From Georhizobium profundi (lineage in GTDB: Bacteria; Pseudomonadota; Alphaproteobacteria; Rhizobiales; Rhizobiaceae), in NCBI RefSeq assembly GCF_003952725.1, contig NZ_CP032509.1, forward strand, positions 3,806,001 through 3,870,000: a stretch of DNA of 64,000 nucleotides, written 5' to 3'. Every line of letters starts with the position of its first letter. Within the stretch, counting starts at the first letter, position 1. The notes below the pieces were generated by a model. That model saw nothing but the letters and a program-made list of their open reading frames with translations, searched no databases and had not been told where the DNA came from. Below are positions 1-8,579 of this stretch, piece by piece. The position numbers and the translations under genes are program-made.

Positions 1-539
1 CTCTGCACCATCTCGCCGGTTGCGAAGGTCTCGTCCGGCGTCATGCCGGCGGTTGGTTCGTCGAGCAGCAAAAGCTTTGGCTTGAGGCTGATCGCCATGC
101 CGATCTCGAGCCACTGCTTCTGGCCGTGGCTGAGATTGCCGGCGAGCTGATCGGCAGCATCCGTCAGGTTGAGAAACTCGAGCAGACGATCGATTTCCTC
201 ACCGAGCGAATGGCCTTCGAGATGGTGCTGAAGGGCGATTTCCAGGTTCTGACGCACCTTCAGCGCCTTGAAGATACCGGGCACCTGGAACTTGACGCTG
301 ATGCCCTTGCGGATGCGCTGGAACGGCTTGGCCGTCGTGATGTCGGTGCCATCGTAGTGGATCGTGCCACTGGAGGGCAGATGCTCGCCGAGGATCAGGC
401 GGAAGAGCGTCGACTTGCCTGCCCCGTTTGGTCCGATCAGGCAATGGATCTCGCCGGGCTGCAGATCGAAGTTTACGTCGTTGGTGACGTGCAGCCCGCC
501 GAAATGCTTGTTGAGACCGCTGGTCTGCAGAAGCGCCAT
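1..539 (-). CDS. urtD: Urea/short-chain amide ABC transporter ATP-binding protein UrtD (partial, C-terminus beyond window)
   Basis: ATPase of a LIV-family importer that energises uptake of urea or short-chain amides on the cytoplasmic side. The visible 179 residues begin MALLQTSGLNKHFGG and contain Walker A (GPNGAGKST), the ABC signature LSHGQKQWLEIGM and Walker B with LLLLDEPTAGMTPDE; the LSHGQKQWLEIGMA wording is typical of UrtD. The start overlaps the stop of urtC by ATGA, so it is translationally coupled. The C-terminal part and any urtE lie outside the window. Amide versus urea specificity cannot be decided from the ATPase. Confidence 0.88.
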   Translation of the reverse strand, partial: MALLQTSGLNKHFGGLHVTNDVNFDLQPGEIHCLIGPNGAGKSTLFRLILGEHLPSSGTIHYDGTDITTAKPFQRIRKGISVKFQVPGIFKALKVRQNLEIALQHHLEGHSLGEEIDRLLEFLNLTDAADQLAGNLSHGQKQWLEIGMAISLKPKLLLLDEPTAGMTPDETFATGEMVQ

Positions 540-1636
540 CAGACCGCCTCCCCTTTTTGCGACCGCGCCCTCAGCCGCGCCGGCAGCTTGGCGATGGCGG
601 CGATGATGCCTTCCGGCGCAACGAGCACGGTCACGACCAGCAGCGCACCCATGACGATCAGCGCATATTGGCTGCCATAGATGGTCAGCGCCTGGAAGCC
701 GCCGAGCACCACGAGCGTGCCGACCAGCGTCGCCGTCAGGTCGGAGCGACCGCCGACGGCGACCCACACGATCGGGAGTGCCGCTGCCGTAATGCTCATG
801 CTGGAGGGCGTGATGTACTGCCCCCAGGCCGTGTAAAGCACACCGGACAGGCCGGCGAGCATCGCGCCGATGACGAAGGCGCCGAGCTGGTATTTGCGGA
901 TGTCATAGCCCAGCATCTCGGCCCTCTCGGGGTTCTCGCGGATTGCCACGAGCACATTGCCGAAGCGCGAATTCACCAGCATGCGCAGGCCGAGATAGAC
1001 GAGAACGACGAGACCCAGCACCACGTAGTAGAGCGTGACGTCCGGATAGAGCACGATGTCGCCGGACGGCCATGGGATGGTGAGCGGCGGCATGCCGCTC
1101 ATGCCGTTGTAGCCGTTGAGCCGGGCCGAGCCGATCGCCCATTGCGGGCCGGCCGTCTGCGCCATGAACCGCTCGAAGACGAGCGTGATGGAGAGCGTCA
1201 CGATGCCGAGGAAGACGCCTGTGATGCGGCCGAAGAACAGGAAGTAGCCGATGAGCGCCGCCAGCGCCCCGGCAACCAGCATTGCAAGCAGAAGGGCGAC
1301 GAGCGTGAAGCCGTATTCTGCACCGATATTAATGGTCAGTACGCCATAGGTGTAGCCGGCAAGACCGAAAAATGCCGTCTGTCCAAAGGAGAGCGCGCCG
1401 CCATATCCCCAGATCAGGCTAAGCCCCATGGCCATGAAGGTCCATGTGAAGAAGTAGACCGTGTTGCCGACGGTGTACCCGTCGGAAAAGAGCGGGTAGG
1501 CGGATGCCAGGGCGACCACGATGAGGAAGCCTGCCCAGAAGCCCGGGCCCCGCCCCATCGTCTGCGGGCCTTCCAGCCGGCTGAATGCGGCGGCAAGGCG
1601 TGAGCGCCGCCGGGGTTGCACGTCACTAAACGTCAT
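539..1636 (-). CDS. urtC: Urea/amide ABC transporter permease UrtC
   Basis: Second inner-membrane permease (LivM family) of the urt-type importer, 365 residues. It has a charged N-terminal tail of about 25 residues, then eight or more hydrophobic segments. The LivM hallmark region IWGYGGALSFGQTAFFGLAG is around residues 95-115, and the cytoplasmic EAA-like loop AIRENPERAEMLGYD contacts the ATPase. It overlaps urtD by ATGA at its 3' end and abuts urtB (shared base at 1636), so all are on one transcript. The length is normal for UrtC. Confidence 0.88.
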   Translation of the reverse strand: MTFSDVQPRRRSRLAAAFSRLEGPQTMGRGPGFWAGFLIVVALASAYPLFSDGYTVGNTVYFFTWTFMAMGLSLIWGYGGALSFGQTAFFGLAGYTYGVLTINIGAEYGFTLVALLLAMLVAGALAALIGYFLFFGRITGVFLGIVTLSITLVFERFMAQTAGPQWAIGSARLNGYNGMSGMPPLTIPWPSGDIVLYPDVTLYYVVLGLVVLVYLGLRMLVNSRFGNVLVAIRENPERAEMLGYDIRKYQLGAFVIGAMLAGLSGVLYTAWGQYITPSSMSITAAALPIVWVAVGGRSDLTATLVGTLVVLGGFQALTIYGSQYALIVMGALLVVTVLVAPEGIIAAIAKLPARLRARSQKGEAV

Positions 1637-2508
1637 CAGGCACGTTCCTTGAGAATGAAGCCGGAAATGCCGCGCGGCAGCAGCCGGATGACGATGACCA
1701 CGGCAATGAGAAGCGCGATTTGTCCGAAGAGCTGGCCCTGCCAGGATGTCATGCCGGCTTTCACCACCGCGAGGACGACGGCGGCCGGAGCCGTGCCGAG
1801 GAAGACATCCGCGCCACCGACGACCACCGTCACGAAGGCTTCAACGATGAAGGTCGCGCCCATGGTGGGTACCATCGTCATGGTCGGCGCGTAGAGGCCG
1901 CCGGTCAGGCCCGCGAGTGCTGCGCCGAGACCGAAGGTCAGCGCGTAGACGTGCCGGGTGTTCACCCCGAGGCCTTCAGCCATGTGCGGCACCTGGATGG
2001 TCGCGCGGGCGAGGATGCCGAAGCGCGTCTTGTTGAACAGCAGGTAGAGCCCGCCCAGCACGGCCAGCGCTGCGAAAATGAGGACGATGCGGTAAGTCGA
2101 GAAGGACAGATTGCCGACGACGAACGAACCGAGCGGCGTTCCGACGCCCTGCATGGTGGATCCCAGCACGATGAGCGTGCCCTGCGTCGCGATCAGGCTG
2201 ACGCCCCAGGTGGCCACGATCGTGTCGAGCGGACGGCCGTAGAGGTGGCGGATCACCAGGCGCTCCAGCGCCATGCCGATGATGCCTGCCACGAGCGACC
2301 CCAGAAGAATGGAAAGCGGCAAGGGTATGCCCGCGCGTGTCGCCATCACGGTCACATAGGCGCCGCACATGATGAACTCGCCATGGGCGAGATTGATGAC
2401 GCCCATCATGCCGAAGATGATGGCGAGCCCGCAGGCCGACAGCACCAGAAAGGCGAAGGCGTCGCCGAACTGGTAGAAGGCGGCAAAGATTGAAGTGAAA
2501 AATTCCAT
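1636..2508 (-). CDS. urtB: Urea/amide ABC transporter permease UrtB
   Basis: First inner-membrane permease (LivH family), 290 residues, almost entirely hydrophobic. LivH signatures include MMGVINLAHGEFIMCGAYV near residues 34-52 and GLGVNTRHVYALTFGLGAALAG near 190. It forms the channel with UrtC. It is separated from urtA by a 74-nt gap holding a perfect hairpin (2544-2571), and its stop touches urtC. It lacks the long periplasmic N-terminal extension found in some cyanobacterial UrtB proteins. Confidence 0.87.
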   Translation of the reverse strand: MEFFTSIFAAFYQFGDAFAFLVLSACGLAIIFGMMGVINLAHGEFIMCGAYVTVMATRAGIPLPLSILLGSLVAGIIGMALERLVIRHLYGRPLDTIVATWGVSLIATQGTLIVLGSTMQGVGTPLGSFVVGNLSFSTYRIVLIFAALAVLGGLYLLFNKTRFGILARATIQVPHMAEGLGVNTRHVYALTFGLGAALAGLTGGLYAPTMTMVPTMGATFIVEAFVTVVVGGADVFLGTAPAAVVLAVVKAGMTSWQGQLFGQIALLIAVVIVIRLLPRGISGFILKERA

Positions 2509-2543
2509 GAACTGACACGTCCCAAACGGCCTGGAGGCAGGTC

Positions 2544-2571
2544 GCGGCCCGGCGATGGGATGCCGGGCCGC
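2544..2571 (-). other. Perfect 10-bp stem-loop between urtA and urtB
   Basis: GCGGCCCGGC pairs perfectly with GCCGGGCCGC around an 8-nt loop. In the operon (minus) direction no U-run follows, so it is more likely an mRNA 3'-end stabiliser or partial processing block after the binding-protein gene than a full terminator. On the plus strand it is followed by CTTTTC. The same arrangement occurs after the binding-protein genes at 14982 and 26793. Confidence 0.6.
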
Positions 2572-2582
2572 TTTTCAAGCGA

Positions 2583-3839
2583 TCAGTTCGCGGCAGTCGG
2601 AGGGCTCGACGGCGTGTACTGCTCGCTCGGGTCGCTGACCGTCAGGTCGCAACCGGCATCGCCAAGCCAGTAGGGCTTGATGTCTTCCCACACGGTCGGG
2701 AAGGAGATCGAGTGATCCTCCTCGACCTTGGCCAGATAGATCGTGTGGGACATGTGCTGGCTCTTCGGGTCGATGCAGACATTGCCGGACGGACCGTCGA
2801 AGCAGACATCGCCTTCAGCGATCACAGAGCGCAGTTCTTCGCGATCGGTCGAGCCTTCGGCGCGTTCCACCATCTGCTTGTAGAGATTGAGCGCGATGTA
2901 GGAGTTGGCCGCTTCCTGGTTGATGTAGGGCTCATCCGGGAACTTGGCGCGGAAGCGCTCGAGGAAGTCCGCGCTTGCGGGTGTGTCGACTTCTTCGATG
3001 TAGTTCGTCGTCACGAACATGTTGGCGAGCGACGGCGGCGTGAAGCGCTTGTGCTCATAGCCCTGGCCCACGTTGACCGACGATGCCATCGGCAGGCCGA
3101 GATTGGCCGAAGCAGCCTGTTCGTAATAGGAGGCCTGCGCGGTGCCAACGAGCAGCGTCACGACGAAGTCCGGCTGAGCCGCCTGGATGTTCTGGATGGT
3201 CTGCGAGAACTGCGAGACGCCGAGCGGAATGAACTCTTCGCCTGCCATCGTGCCGCCGTTCTCGGCGACGATGTTGCGGACCCATTCGGCCGAGATCTGA
3301 CCGAAATTGTAGTCGGCGGCGATCGTGTAGACGTTCGGGCCGAATTCTTCCATCATCCACGGAATGAGCGTCGAGAACTGCTGCTCGGGCACTGCGCCTG
3401 TGACCACCATGTTCGCGTCGCAGACACCGCCCTCATACTGGTTGTTGTAGAAGGCGAAGCCGTCGAACTGGTTGACGATCGGCCGGTAGGCCTCGCGCGA
3501 AGCGGACGAGAAGCCGGCGAAGACCACATCGACTTGGTCGCGCTGCAGCACGCGGCGCATGAATTCCTGGTAACGCGTGTTGTCGGACTGCGTGTCGTAG
3601 ATGACCAGTTCGATCGGGCGGCCGGCAATGCCGCCGGCTTCGTTGATCTCTTCGGCGGCAAGTTCGATCGCGTGCACCTTGACCATCGTCGCGGCGGCAA
3701 AATCGCCCGACTGATCCTCGAGCACGCCGACCTTGATCGGCTCCCCTTCCTGGGCCAGCGCCGCGGTGGGCAAATGCCCTGAAATCAAGGCGAGCGAACC
3801 CGCCGCCGCGAATGCGACGTTTTTCATTCTTCCGTTCAT
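2583..3839 (-). CDS. urtA: Urea/short-chain amide ABC transporter substrate-binding protein
   Basis: Periplasmic binding protein (type I fold), 418 residues, with a Sec signal peptide MKNVAFAAAGSLALISGH ending at ALAQ near residue 30. The mature protein starts with IKVGVLEDQSGDFAAATMVK, typical of the UrtA/FmdD/AmiC group. It also has the aromatic cage-like segments FAFYNNQYEGG and TIAADYNFGQ. Start chosen at MNGRMKN because GGAG lies 7 nt upstream. It follows amiR after 21 nt in the same operon. Close relatives bind urea or short amides; residues alone do not separate these. Confidence 0.85.
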   Translation of the reverse strand: MNGRMKNVAFAAAGSLALISGHLPTAALAQEGEPIKVGVLEDQSGDFAAATMVKVHAIELAAEEINEAGGIAGRPIELVIYDTQSDNTRYQEFMRRVLQRDQVDVVFAGFSSASREAYRPIVNQFDGFAFYNNQYEGGVCDANMVVTGAVPEQQFSTLIPWMMEEFGPNVYTIAADYNFGQISAEWVRNIVAENGGTMAGEEFIPLGVSQFSQTIQNIQAAQPDFVVTLLVGTAQASYYEQAASANLGLPMASSVNVGQGYEHKRFTPPSLANMFVTTNYIEEVDTPASADFLERFRAKFPDEPYINQEAANSYIALNLYKQMVERAEGSTDREELRSVIAEGDVCFDGPSGNVCIDPKSQHMSHTIYLAKVEEDHSISFPTVWEDIKPYWLGDAGCDLTVSDPSEQYTPSSPPTAAN

Positions 3840-3860
3840 TTACAGTCTCCTCTTGGGGTT

Positions 3861-4514
3861 TTACGTCGCGATCTCGCGCCTTCTGTCGGGGCTTGAATCG
3901 CGCGGGTTCACCATCGCCCGCATCCGGACGAAGTGTTCGCAGAAGTCTTCCACGCTCACGCGGTTGCGCATGCTCATCCGGCGAAGCCGCGCGTAGGCTT
4001 CGTCGTCGTCCACATTGTCGGACCGCATGATTTCGATGACCGCCTTGATGACGTAACGGCGCTGGCGCCGCCGCGTTTCGTGCGTTTCCAGGCACTGTTC
4101 GAGCGTCTGCTTGCGGTTGAACGCGTTTACGCCGAGCACCAGTGCGGAATAGACCGTCGCGCCATGGACAGGCTTGCGAAGATAGGCGCTGGCGCCCATC
4201 TGCACGAGCTGCCGCAGGCGGCTGGGCGCCTCGACGCCGATGAGACCAACCACCGGCACGATCGGGTTCTCTCCGACCGTGGTGACGGGAATATCGAGCG
4301 GGCTGTCGAGATCGCCATCGACGAAGAGAATGTCCCGCCCAGCTTCGAGCGTTTCCGCGCCGAGATTGGCCTTGTCGCCCTCCAGCACCGCATAGGAGAC
4401 CGACAGGCCGAGCTTCATCAAAGTGCGTTCGAGCATGTCGAGCGCGCGGGCATCGCGCGATACGATGGTCGCCCGGCATTGACTGAAATTCTGCACGAAG
4501 CGGGGAGCGGTCAT
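3861..4514 (-). CDS. amiR: AmiR-like ANTAR transcription antitermination regulator
   Basis: RNA-binding antiterminator of 217 residues. Residues about 15-125 form a pseudo-receiver (GRDILFVDGDLDSPLDIP, then GLIGVEAPSRLRQLVQMGA, SAYLRKPVHG), followed by a helical linker (LEQCLETHETRRRQRRYVI) and a C-terminal ANTAR three-helix domain (residues about 145-200; AVIEIMRSDNVDDDEAYARL, RRMSMRNRVSVEDFCEHFV). In Pseudomonas, AmiR is held by AmiC and released by amides to bind leader RNA and stop termination. Its start overlaps the amiC stop by ATGA, which fits obligate complex formation. The expected RNA target lies upstream of amiC. Confidence 0.85.
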   Translation of the reverse strand: MTAPRFVQNFSQCRATIVSRDARALDMLERTLMKLGLSVSYAVLEGDKANLGAETLEAGRDILFVDGDLDSPLDIPVTTVGENPIVPVVGLIGVEAPSRLRQLVQMGASAYLRKPVHGATVYSALVLGVNAFNRKQTLEQCLETHETRRRQRRYVIKAVIEIMRSDNVDDDEAYARLRRMSMRNRVSVEDFCEHFVRMRAMVNPRDSSPDRRREIAT

Positions 4515-5713
4515 GGCACAATCCTCAAATGCGGCCTCAGATTGGGCCTTTGGGTGGGCCCTGTGGATCGTCCTTGAGGTGAAACGGCGGGAGCTTGCTG
4601 CAGGGGCTGCGACGCGCGCACCATGTAGGGGTCGGGCCGAACGGCCGCGCGCGCTTCGGCAACGATGTCGAAGGCGCCGTCGGCTCGCGACCGGCCGAGG
4701 CGTGGCGTGAGGAAGGCGTGGTGGGTCTCGCGGTCAATCGCGACCCGGCCCTGTGGCGCCTGCATGGCGAGACCTGCGACGGCGGCATAGACATCGCCAC
4801 ACGCCTCCGATCCGGCAATCGCAAGCGCCTTGGCGAGCAAATGGGTTGCGATATAGGCCGCCTCGCCTTCAGCAGAGATCGCCGGCCCTTGTGGGAACCG
4901 AGCGCGATAATTTTCGACGAAGCGCGTGTTTTCCGCGCTTTCAAGCGTGGCGAAATAGACGCTGGAGCTTAGATGGCCGTCACGGCAGTCGACGGCGATT
5001 TCCGACAGGTCGGGTTCGGAGAGATTGCAGCTGGCGACCGGGTAGCGGGCGACCTGGTCGATGCCGCGCTCGACGCAGGCACGGCGGAATTTCTCGAAGA
5101 ACGCGTAGGCCGAGCCGCCGATCAATGTGTTGAACACGAAGTCCGGCTCGCTTTCGAAGATCATGTCGATCACCTGGTCGACATCGCATTCGCCGACAGC
5201 CAGATAGCGCTCCGCAATCGTTACGCCGCCCTTGGCGTGGATGCAGTCGCGCAGGATGCGGTTGCTTTCCCAGGCCCAGATGTAGTTCGAACCGACGCAG
5301 AACGCCCGGGCGCCGTGATTGTCGATCAGATAGTCCACCAGCGGCGACATATGGTGATTGGGTGCAGCACCGGTGTAGACGACGTTGGTCGAGCTCTCGA
5401 AGCCTTCGTAATGGGTCGGATACCAGAGCAGCGCATCGTGCTTCTCGACGAGCGGTATGACCTCCTTGCGGCTCGACGAGGTGTAGCAGCCGACGATATG
5501 GCGCATCCCTTCATCGATCATCGCCTGGGCCGCGTCCGCATAGGCTGCCGGCTGCCCGGCTGGATCGCGGTGCACAGGCTCGAGCCTGATGGCGCCGTCG
5601 GCATTCACTTCGGCGCAGGCGAGCAATGCGCCGTTCAGCATGGAGCGTCCGACGGTGCCATAGGTACCGGTCGTCGAAACGAGTATGCCAATCGGGTATG
5701 TCGGAACCGTCAT
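4511..5713 (-). CDS. amiC: AmiC-like amide sensor, negative regulator of AmiR
   Basis: Cytosolic periplasmic-binding-protein-fold sensor of 400 residues with no signal peptide (MTVPTYPIGILVSTTGTYGT). AmiC features include GCYTSSSRKEVIPLVEK, LLWYPTHYEGFESSTNVVY and GSNYIWAWESNRILRD. Family role: the unliganded protein sequesters AmiR and amide binding releases it. The start is placed at 5713; a longer reading from 5749 would begin inside the leader terminator stem and is unlikely. The C-terminal 40 residues (Pro/Gln/Arg rich) extend beyond the usual family end. It is the first gene of the urt operon, so it reports the same ligands that the operon imports. Confidence 0.85.
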   Translation of the reverse strand: MTVPTYPIGILVSTTGTYGTVGRSMLNGALLACAEVNADGAIRLEPVHRDPAGQPAAYADAAQAMIDEGMRHIVGCYTSSSRKEVIPLVEKHDALLWYPTHYEGFESSTNVVYTGAAPNHHMSPLVDYLIDNHGARAFCVGSNYIWAWESNRILRDCIHAKGGVTIAERYLAVGECDVDQVIDMIFESEPDFVFNTLIGGSAYAFFEKFRRACVERGIDQVARYPVASCNLSEPDLSEIAVDCRDGHLSSSVYFATLESAENTRFVENYRARFPQGPAISAEGEAAYIATHLLAKALAIAGSEACGDVYAAVAGLAMQAPQGRVAIDRETHHAFLTPRLGRSRADGAFDIVAEARAAVRPDPYMVRASQPLQQAPAVSPQGRSTGPTQRPNLRPHLRIVP

Positions 5714-5722
5714 TCGCAATCC

Positions 5723-5760
5723 CAAAACAAAAATAGCCCGCCAGCACATGTGCTGCGGGC
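5723..5760 (-). terminator. Intrinsic terminator in the amiC leader (antitermination target)
   Basis: On the minus strand a 12-13 bp GC stem (5736-5760, one bulged base, arms GCCCGC-AGCACA / TGTGCT-GGCGGGC) is followed directly by TATTTTTGTTTT. It lies only 10 nt before the amiC start, within the transcript leader. It would therefore block the operon unless antiterminated, which is the job expected of the AmiR protein encoded two genes downstream. Confidence 0.82.
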
Positions 5761-5791
5761 GGCATCGCCATTATCCTGATGTGAAAGCTTT

Positions 5792-5822
5792 GGCGCAAAA
5801 TTGAGCATCCTTGCTCTGCGCC
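5792..5822 (-). promoter_or_regulatory. Candidate ANTAR-binding hairpin in the amiC leader
   Basis: On the minus strand GAGC-AAGGAT-GCTC (5803-5816) makes a hexaloop hairpin with A at loop position 1 and G at position 4, the ANTAR-target consensus. It is enclosed by GGCGCA/TGCGCC, giving a longer 31-nt structure. A second, weaker hairpin (GGCG/CGCC near 5755-5767) overlaps the terminator's 5' arm and could be the antiterminator, but its loop does not match the hexaloop rule. A TTGACA at 5859-5854 lies upstream without a well-spaced -10. The rest of the 360-nt divergent gap (5714-6073) shows no gene. Confidence 0.55.
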
Positions 5823-6073
5823 TAATATTCAGCTTCTCGCAACATCGTGATCTTGTCAAGCAACCCTTGGGTAAGATTTGCAGCGAAAATGCGCGCCAGG
5901 CGACACTTGCTTCCATGGGCGATTTCGCGGACATTACCCGGATTGCGGCTGCGACTTGCATCCGTCATCGGCCCAACGCTGTGCCGTCCGCACCAGAGCC
6001 CGCGCCTCGCGTCGGCGCTCTCGATGCAGGAACCGAACCATCAAAATCAGAACATTTTCAGAGGGAGATCATC

Positions 6074-6835
6074 ATGGATCTGGGCTTGAAGGGACTGCGC
6101 GCCATCGTCACCGGCGGCACCAAGGGCATTGGCAGGGCAATCGCCGAAACACTGGCAGCCGAAGGTGCCGACGTCGCAATCTGCGCGCGCAGCGCCGGCG
6201 ACATCGATCCGACGGTTCAGGCGTTGAAAGCAAAGGGCGTTCGCGCGACAGGGTCGGCTGTCGACGTGTCGGACGGCCCTGCGCTTCGGGATTTCGTCGC
6301 TTCCGTCGCCTCAGAGTTGGGCGGCGTCGATATCGTCATCGCCAATGTGAGCGCGCTCTCCATCGGGCCGGATGAGGAAAGCTGGCGCAAGTCGTTCGAG
6401 ACGGACATGCTCGGTACAGTCAATCTGGTCGATGCGGCAATGCCGTATCTCGAGCAGAGCGGCAAGGCATCGATCATCACGATTTCGAGTGTCTCGGGCC
6501 GCGAGATCGACTTTGCCGCTGGCCCCTACGGCACAATGAAAGCGGCGATCATCCACTATACGCAGGGGCTCGCCTATCAGCTCGCCGGCAAGATGATCCG
6601 CGCCAATTCGGTATCGCCCGGCAACACCTATTTCGAAGGCGGTATCTGGCAGCAGATCGAGACCGGCAATCCAGAGTTGTTCAAGACCGCGCTCGGCCTG
6701 AACCCGACAGGGCGGATGGCGACGGCGCAGGAAATCGCGAACGGCACCGCGTTCCTCGCCAGCCCCGCCGCGAGCTTCATCACCGGAACCAATCTGGTTA
6801 TCGATGGGGCACTGACGCGCGGCGTCCAGTTCTAA
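6074..6835 (+). CDS. SDR-family NAD(P)-dependent oxidoreductase
   Basis: Classical short-chain dehydrogenase, 253 residues. Cofactor motif TGGTKGIG at 13-20, an unusual IANVSAL in place of NNAG, and catalytic Ser in ITISSVSG with Tyr and Lys in YGTMK. It ends with the family's GTNLVIDGALTRGVQF tail. Start at 6074 is supported by GAGGGAG 7 nt upstream. It is transcribed divergently from amiC and sits upstream of an aldehyde dehydrogenase on the same strand (271-nt gap). Substrate unknown; an alcohol/hydroxyacid step feeding the aldehyde dehydrogenase is possible. Confidence 0.85.
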   Translation: MDLGLKGLRAIVTGGTKGIGRAIAETLAAEGADVAICARSAGDIDPTVQALKAKGVRATGSAVDVSDGPALRDFVASVASELGGVDIVIANVSALSIGPDEESWRKSFETDMLGTVNLVDAAMPYLEQSGKASIITISSVSGREIDFAAGPYGTMKAAIIHYTQGLAYQLAGKMIRANSVSPGNTYFEGGIWQQIETGNPELFKTALGLNPTGRMATAQEIANGTAFLASPAASFITGTNLVIDGALTRGVQF

Positions 6836-7106
6836 GCCCACAGATCGCCGCGAATTGACTTCAACGAAATACGCCTTCTGAGGCCTACGAGACGGCGCGT
6901 TCGTGAAGAGCGCGCCGCTTCTCGTTGTTGAGGCTCCCTACCCCGCCCCGTGGCACCGCAAGCATTCGTGTACCCCGCATACGCGCAAAAGTGGTGGGCG
7001 AGCTTTGCTGGAACCGTTTGAAGCCCTTCGTGTTGCTCACCCACCCCGACACGAAGGACGGCCCGTCTGTGATTGCTTGCCGGCTGGTCGATACAATGGA
7101 GACTTC

Positions 7107-8498
7107 ATGAACGACCGCACGATCAAAACCGTCAATCCGCTCACGGGCCAGGAAATCGACAGCTACACCTACATGACGGACCATGAGATGACTTCAGCGC
7201 TCGAAGCCTGTCATGCAGCATTCGACCAATGGCGCCTGCGGCCGCTGGCCGATCGCGCCAAGATCATCTCGGCCATTGCCGACCGGCTGGAGCAGTCGAC
7301 CGACGCGCTCGCTCAGTTGATGACCGACGAGACCGGCAAGTTGCTGAAGGACAGCCGCGACGAGGTGGCGCTTTGCGCTGCGATCTGCCGCTGGACGGCA
7401 AAAAAGGGTCCGGAAGCGCTGGCCGACGAGGAACGCGCGCTCAACGACGGGCGTCGCGGTGTGGTCAACTACAGCCCGATCGGCGTCATCTACGGAATCC
7501 AGCCCTGGAACTTTCCGGCGTACCAAGTCGTGCGGTATGCGATCGCAAACCTCATGGCCGGCAACGGCGTGCTGCTCAAGCATGCCGAAATCTGCACGGG
7601 CTCGGGCCTGATGCTGCGCGACATTTTCGAGGACGCCGGCCTGCCCAAGGGGCTCTTCACCGTTATGATCATCGACCATGACCAGTCCAACACCCTGATC
7701 GAACAAAAGCTGGTTCGGGGCGTGACACTGACCGGCAGCGAGAAGGCCGGACGCGCGGTCGCCGAAAAGGCCGGCAGCGAGCTGAAAAAGACCGTGCTCG
7801 AGCTTGGATCGAACGATGCCTATGTGGTTCTGTCCGATGCCGATCTCGAACTCGCCGTCGAGACCTGCGTTCAGGGCCGCATCTACAACAACGGCCAGAC
7901 CTGCGTGAACGCCAAGCGGTTTGTCGTGGTCGACGCGATCCACGATGCTTTCGTCGAACGTTATGTCGAGAAGATGAAGAGCATCGATCTCGGCGACCCG
8001 AACGAGAAAGCGACGGGTCTCGGGCCCATGTCGCGCGAAGATTTGCGCGATGAGCTGCACGAACAGGTCAAGAAGAGCATCGACAATGGCGCGCGCTGCC
8101 TTACCGGCGGCGAAGTGCCAAAGCAGGACGGCTTCTTCTATCCCGCGACGGTTCTCGTCGATGTTGCGCCCGGCCAGCCTGCCTATGATGACGAGCTGTT
8201 TGGACCGGTGGCTTCGATCATCCGCGCCAAGGATGACGAGGACGCGATGCGCATCGCCAATGACAGCCGTTATGGCCTAGGCGGCGGCATCTTCTCCAAG
8301 GATGAGGCTCGTGCGCTCGAGCTCGCCCGCGACCATTTCGACACGGGCATGGTGTTCATCAACAACTTCAACGTCGCGACGCCGGAAATGCCCTTCGGTG
8401 GCGTCAAGGCGTCCGGCTATGGCCGCGAGCACGGCGGCTTCGGCATGAAGGAATTCGTGAACATCAAGGCGATCACGCTGCCCGCGAAAGCAGCCTGA
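7107..8498 (+). CDS. NAD(P)-dependent aldehyde dehydrogenase, succinate-semialdehyde dehydrogenase type
   Basis: Oxidises an aldehyde to the acid, 463 residues. The cofactor/oxyanion segment GIQPWNFPAYQ contains Asn135, Glu232 is in LELGSNDAYVVL and the nucleophile Cys266 is in NNGQTCVNAKRF. Overall it resembles the Sad/GabD-like subfamily of about 460 residues. Start at 7107 has GGAG 6-9 nt upstream; translation further upstream reads through unrelated sequence. The 271 nt before it hold no gene and only a short GGCGCG/CGCGCC dyad (6894-6916). Pairing with the upstream SDR suggests alcohol to aldehyde to acid, but this is inference. Confidence 0.85.
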   Translation: MNDRTIKTVNPLTGQEIDSYTYMTDHEMTSALEACHAAFDQWRLRPLADRAKIISAIADRLEQSTDALAQLMTDETGKLLKDSRDEVALCAAICRWTAKKGPEALADEERALNDGRRGVVNYSPIGVIYGIQPWNFPAYQVVRYAIANLMAGNGVLLKHAEICTGSGLMLRDIFEDAGLPKGLFTVMIIDHDQSNTLIEQKLVRGVTLTGSEKAGRAVAEKAGSELKKTVLELGSNDAYVVLSDADLELAVETCVQGRIYNNGQTCVNAKRFVVVDAIHDAFVERYVEKMKSIDLGDPNEKATGLGPMSREDLRDELHEQVKKSIDNGARCLTGGEVPKQDGFFYPATVLVDVAPGQPAYDDELFGPVASIIRAKDDEDAMRIANDSRYGLGGGIFSKDEARALELARDHFDTGMVFINNFNVATPEMPFGGVKASGYGREHGGFGMKEFVNIKAITLPAKAA

Positions 8499-8516
8499 TC
8501 CGATTGTCCAAACCTG

Positions 8517-8542
8517 CGGGGCCGGCGATTGAACCGGCCCTG
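8517..8542. terminator. Stem-loop between convergent genes
   Basis: GGGCCGG (8519-8525) pairs with CCGGCCC (8534-8540) around an 8-nt loop, between the 3' ends of the aldehyde dehydrogenase (+) and the DUF2892 gene (-). No clear U-run in either direction; a bidirectional terminator or transcript-end hairpin is the likely role. Confidence 0.45.
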
Positions 8543-8579
8543 CCTAATCTTCTCCGGATCCAGTCCGTTTCGCGATCGA

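Noticed and set aside
5711..5749. Longer amiC start at 5749
   Set aside because: The extra codons run through the terminator stem and U-tract; the ATG at 5713 fits the family N-terminus.
5854..5859. TTGACA as -35 box of the amiC promoter
   Set aside because: The nearest A/T-rich -10-like sequence is 23 nt away and the 17-nt position reads GAAGCT; the promoter is left unassigned.
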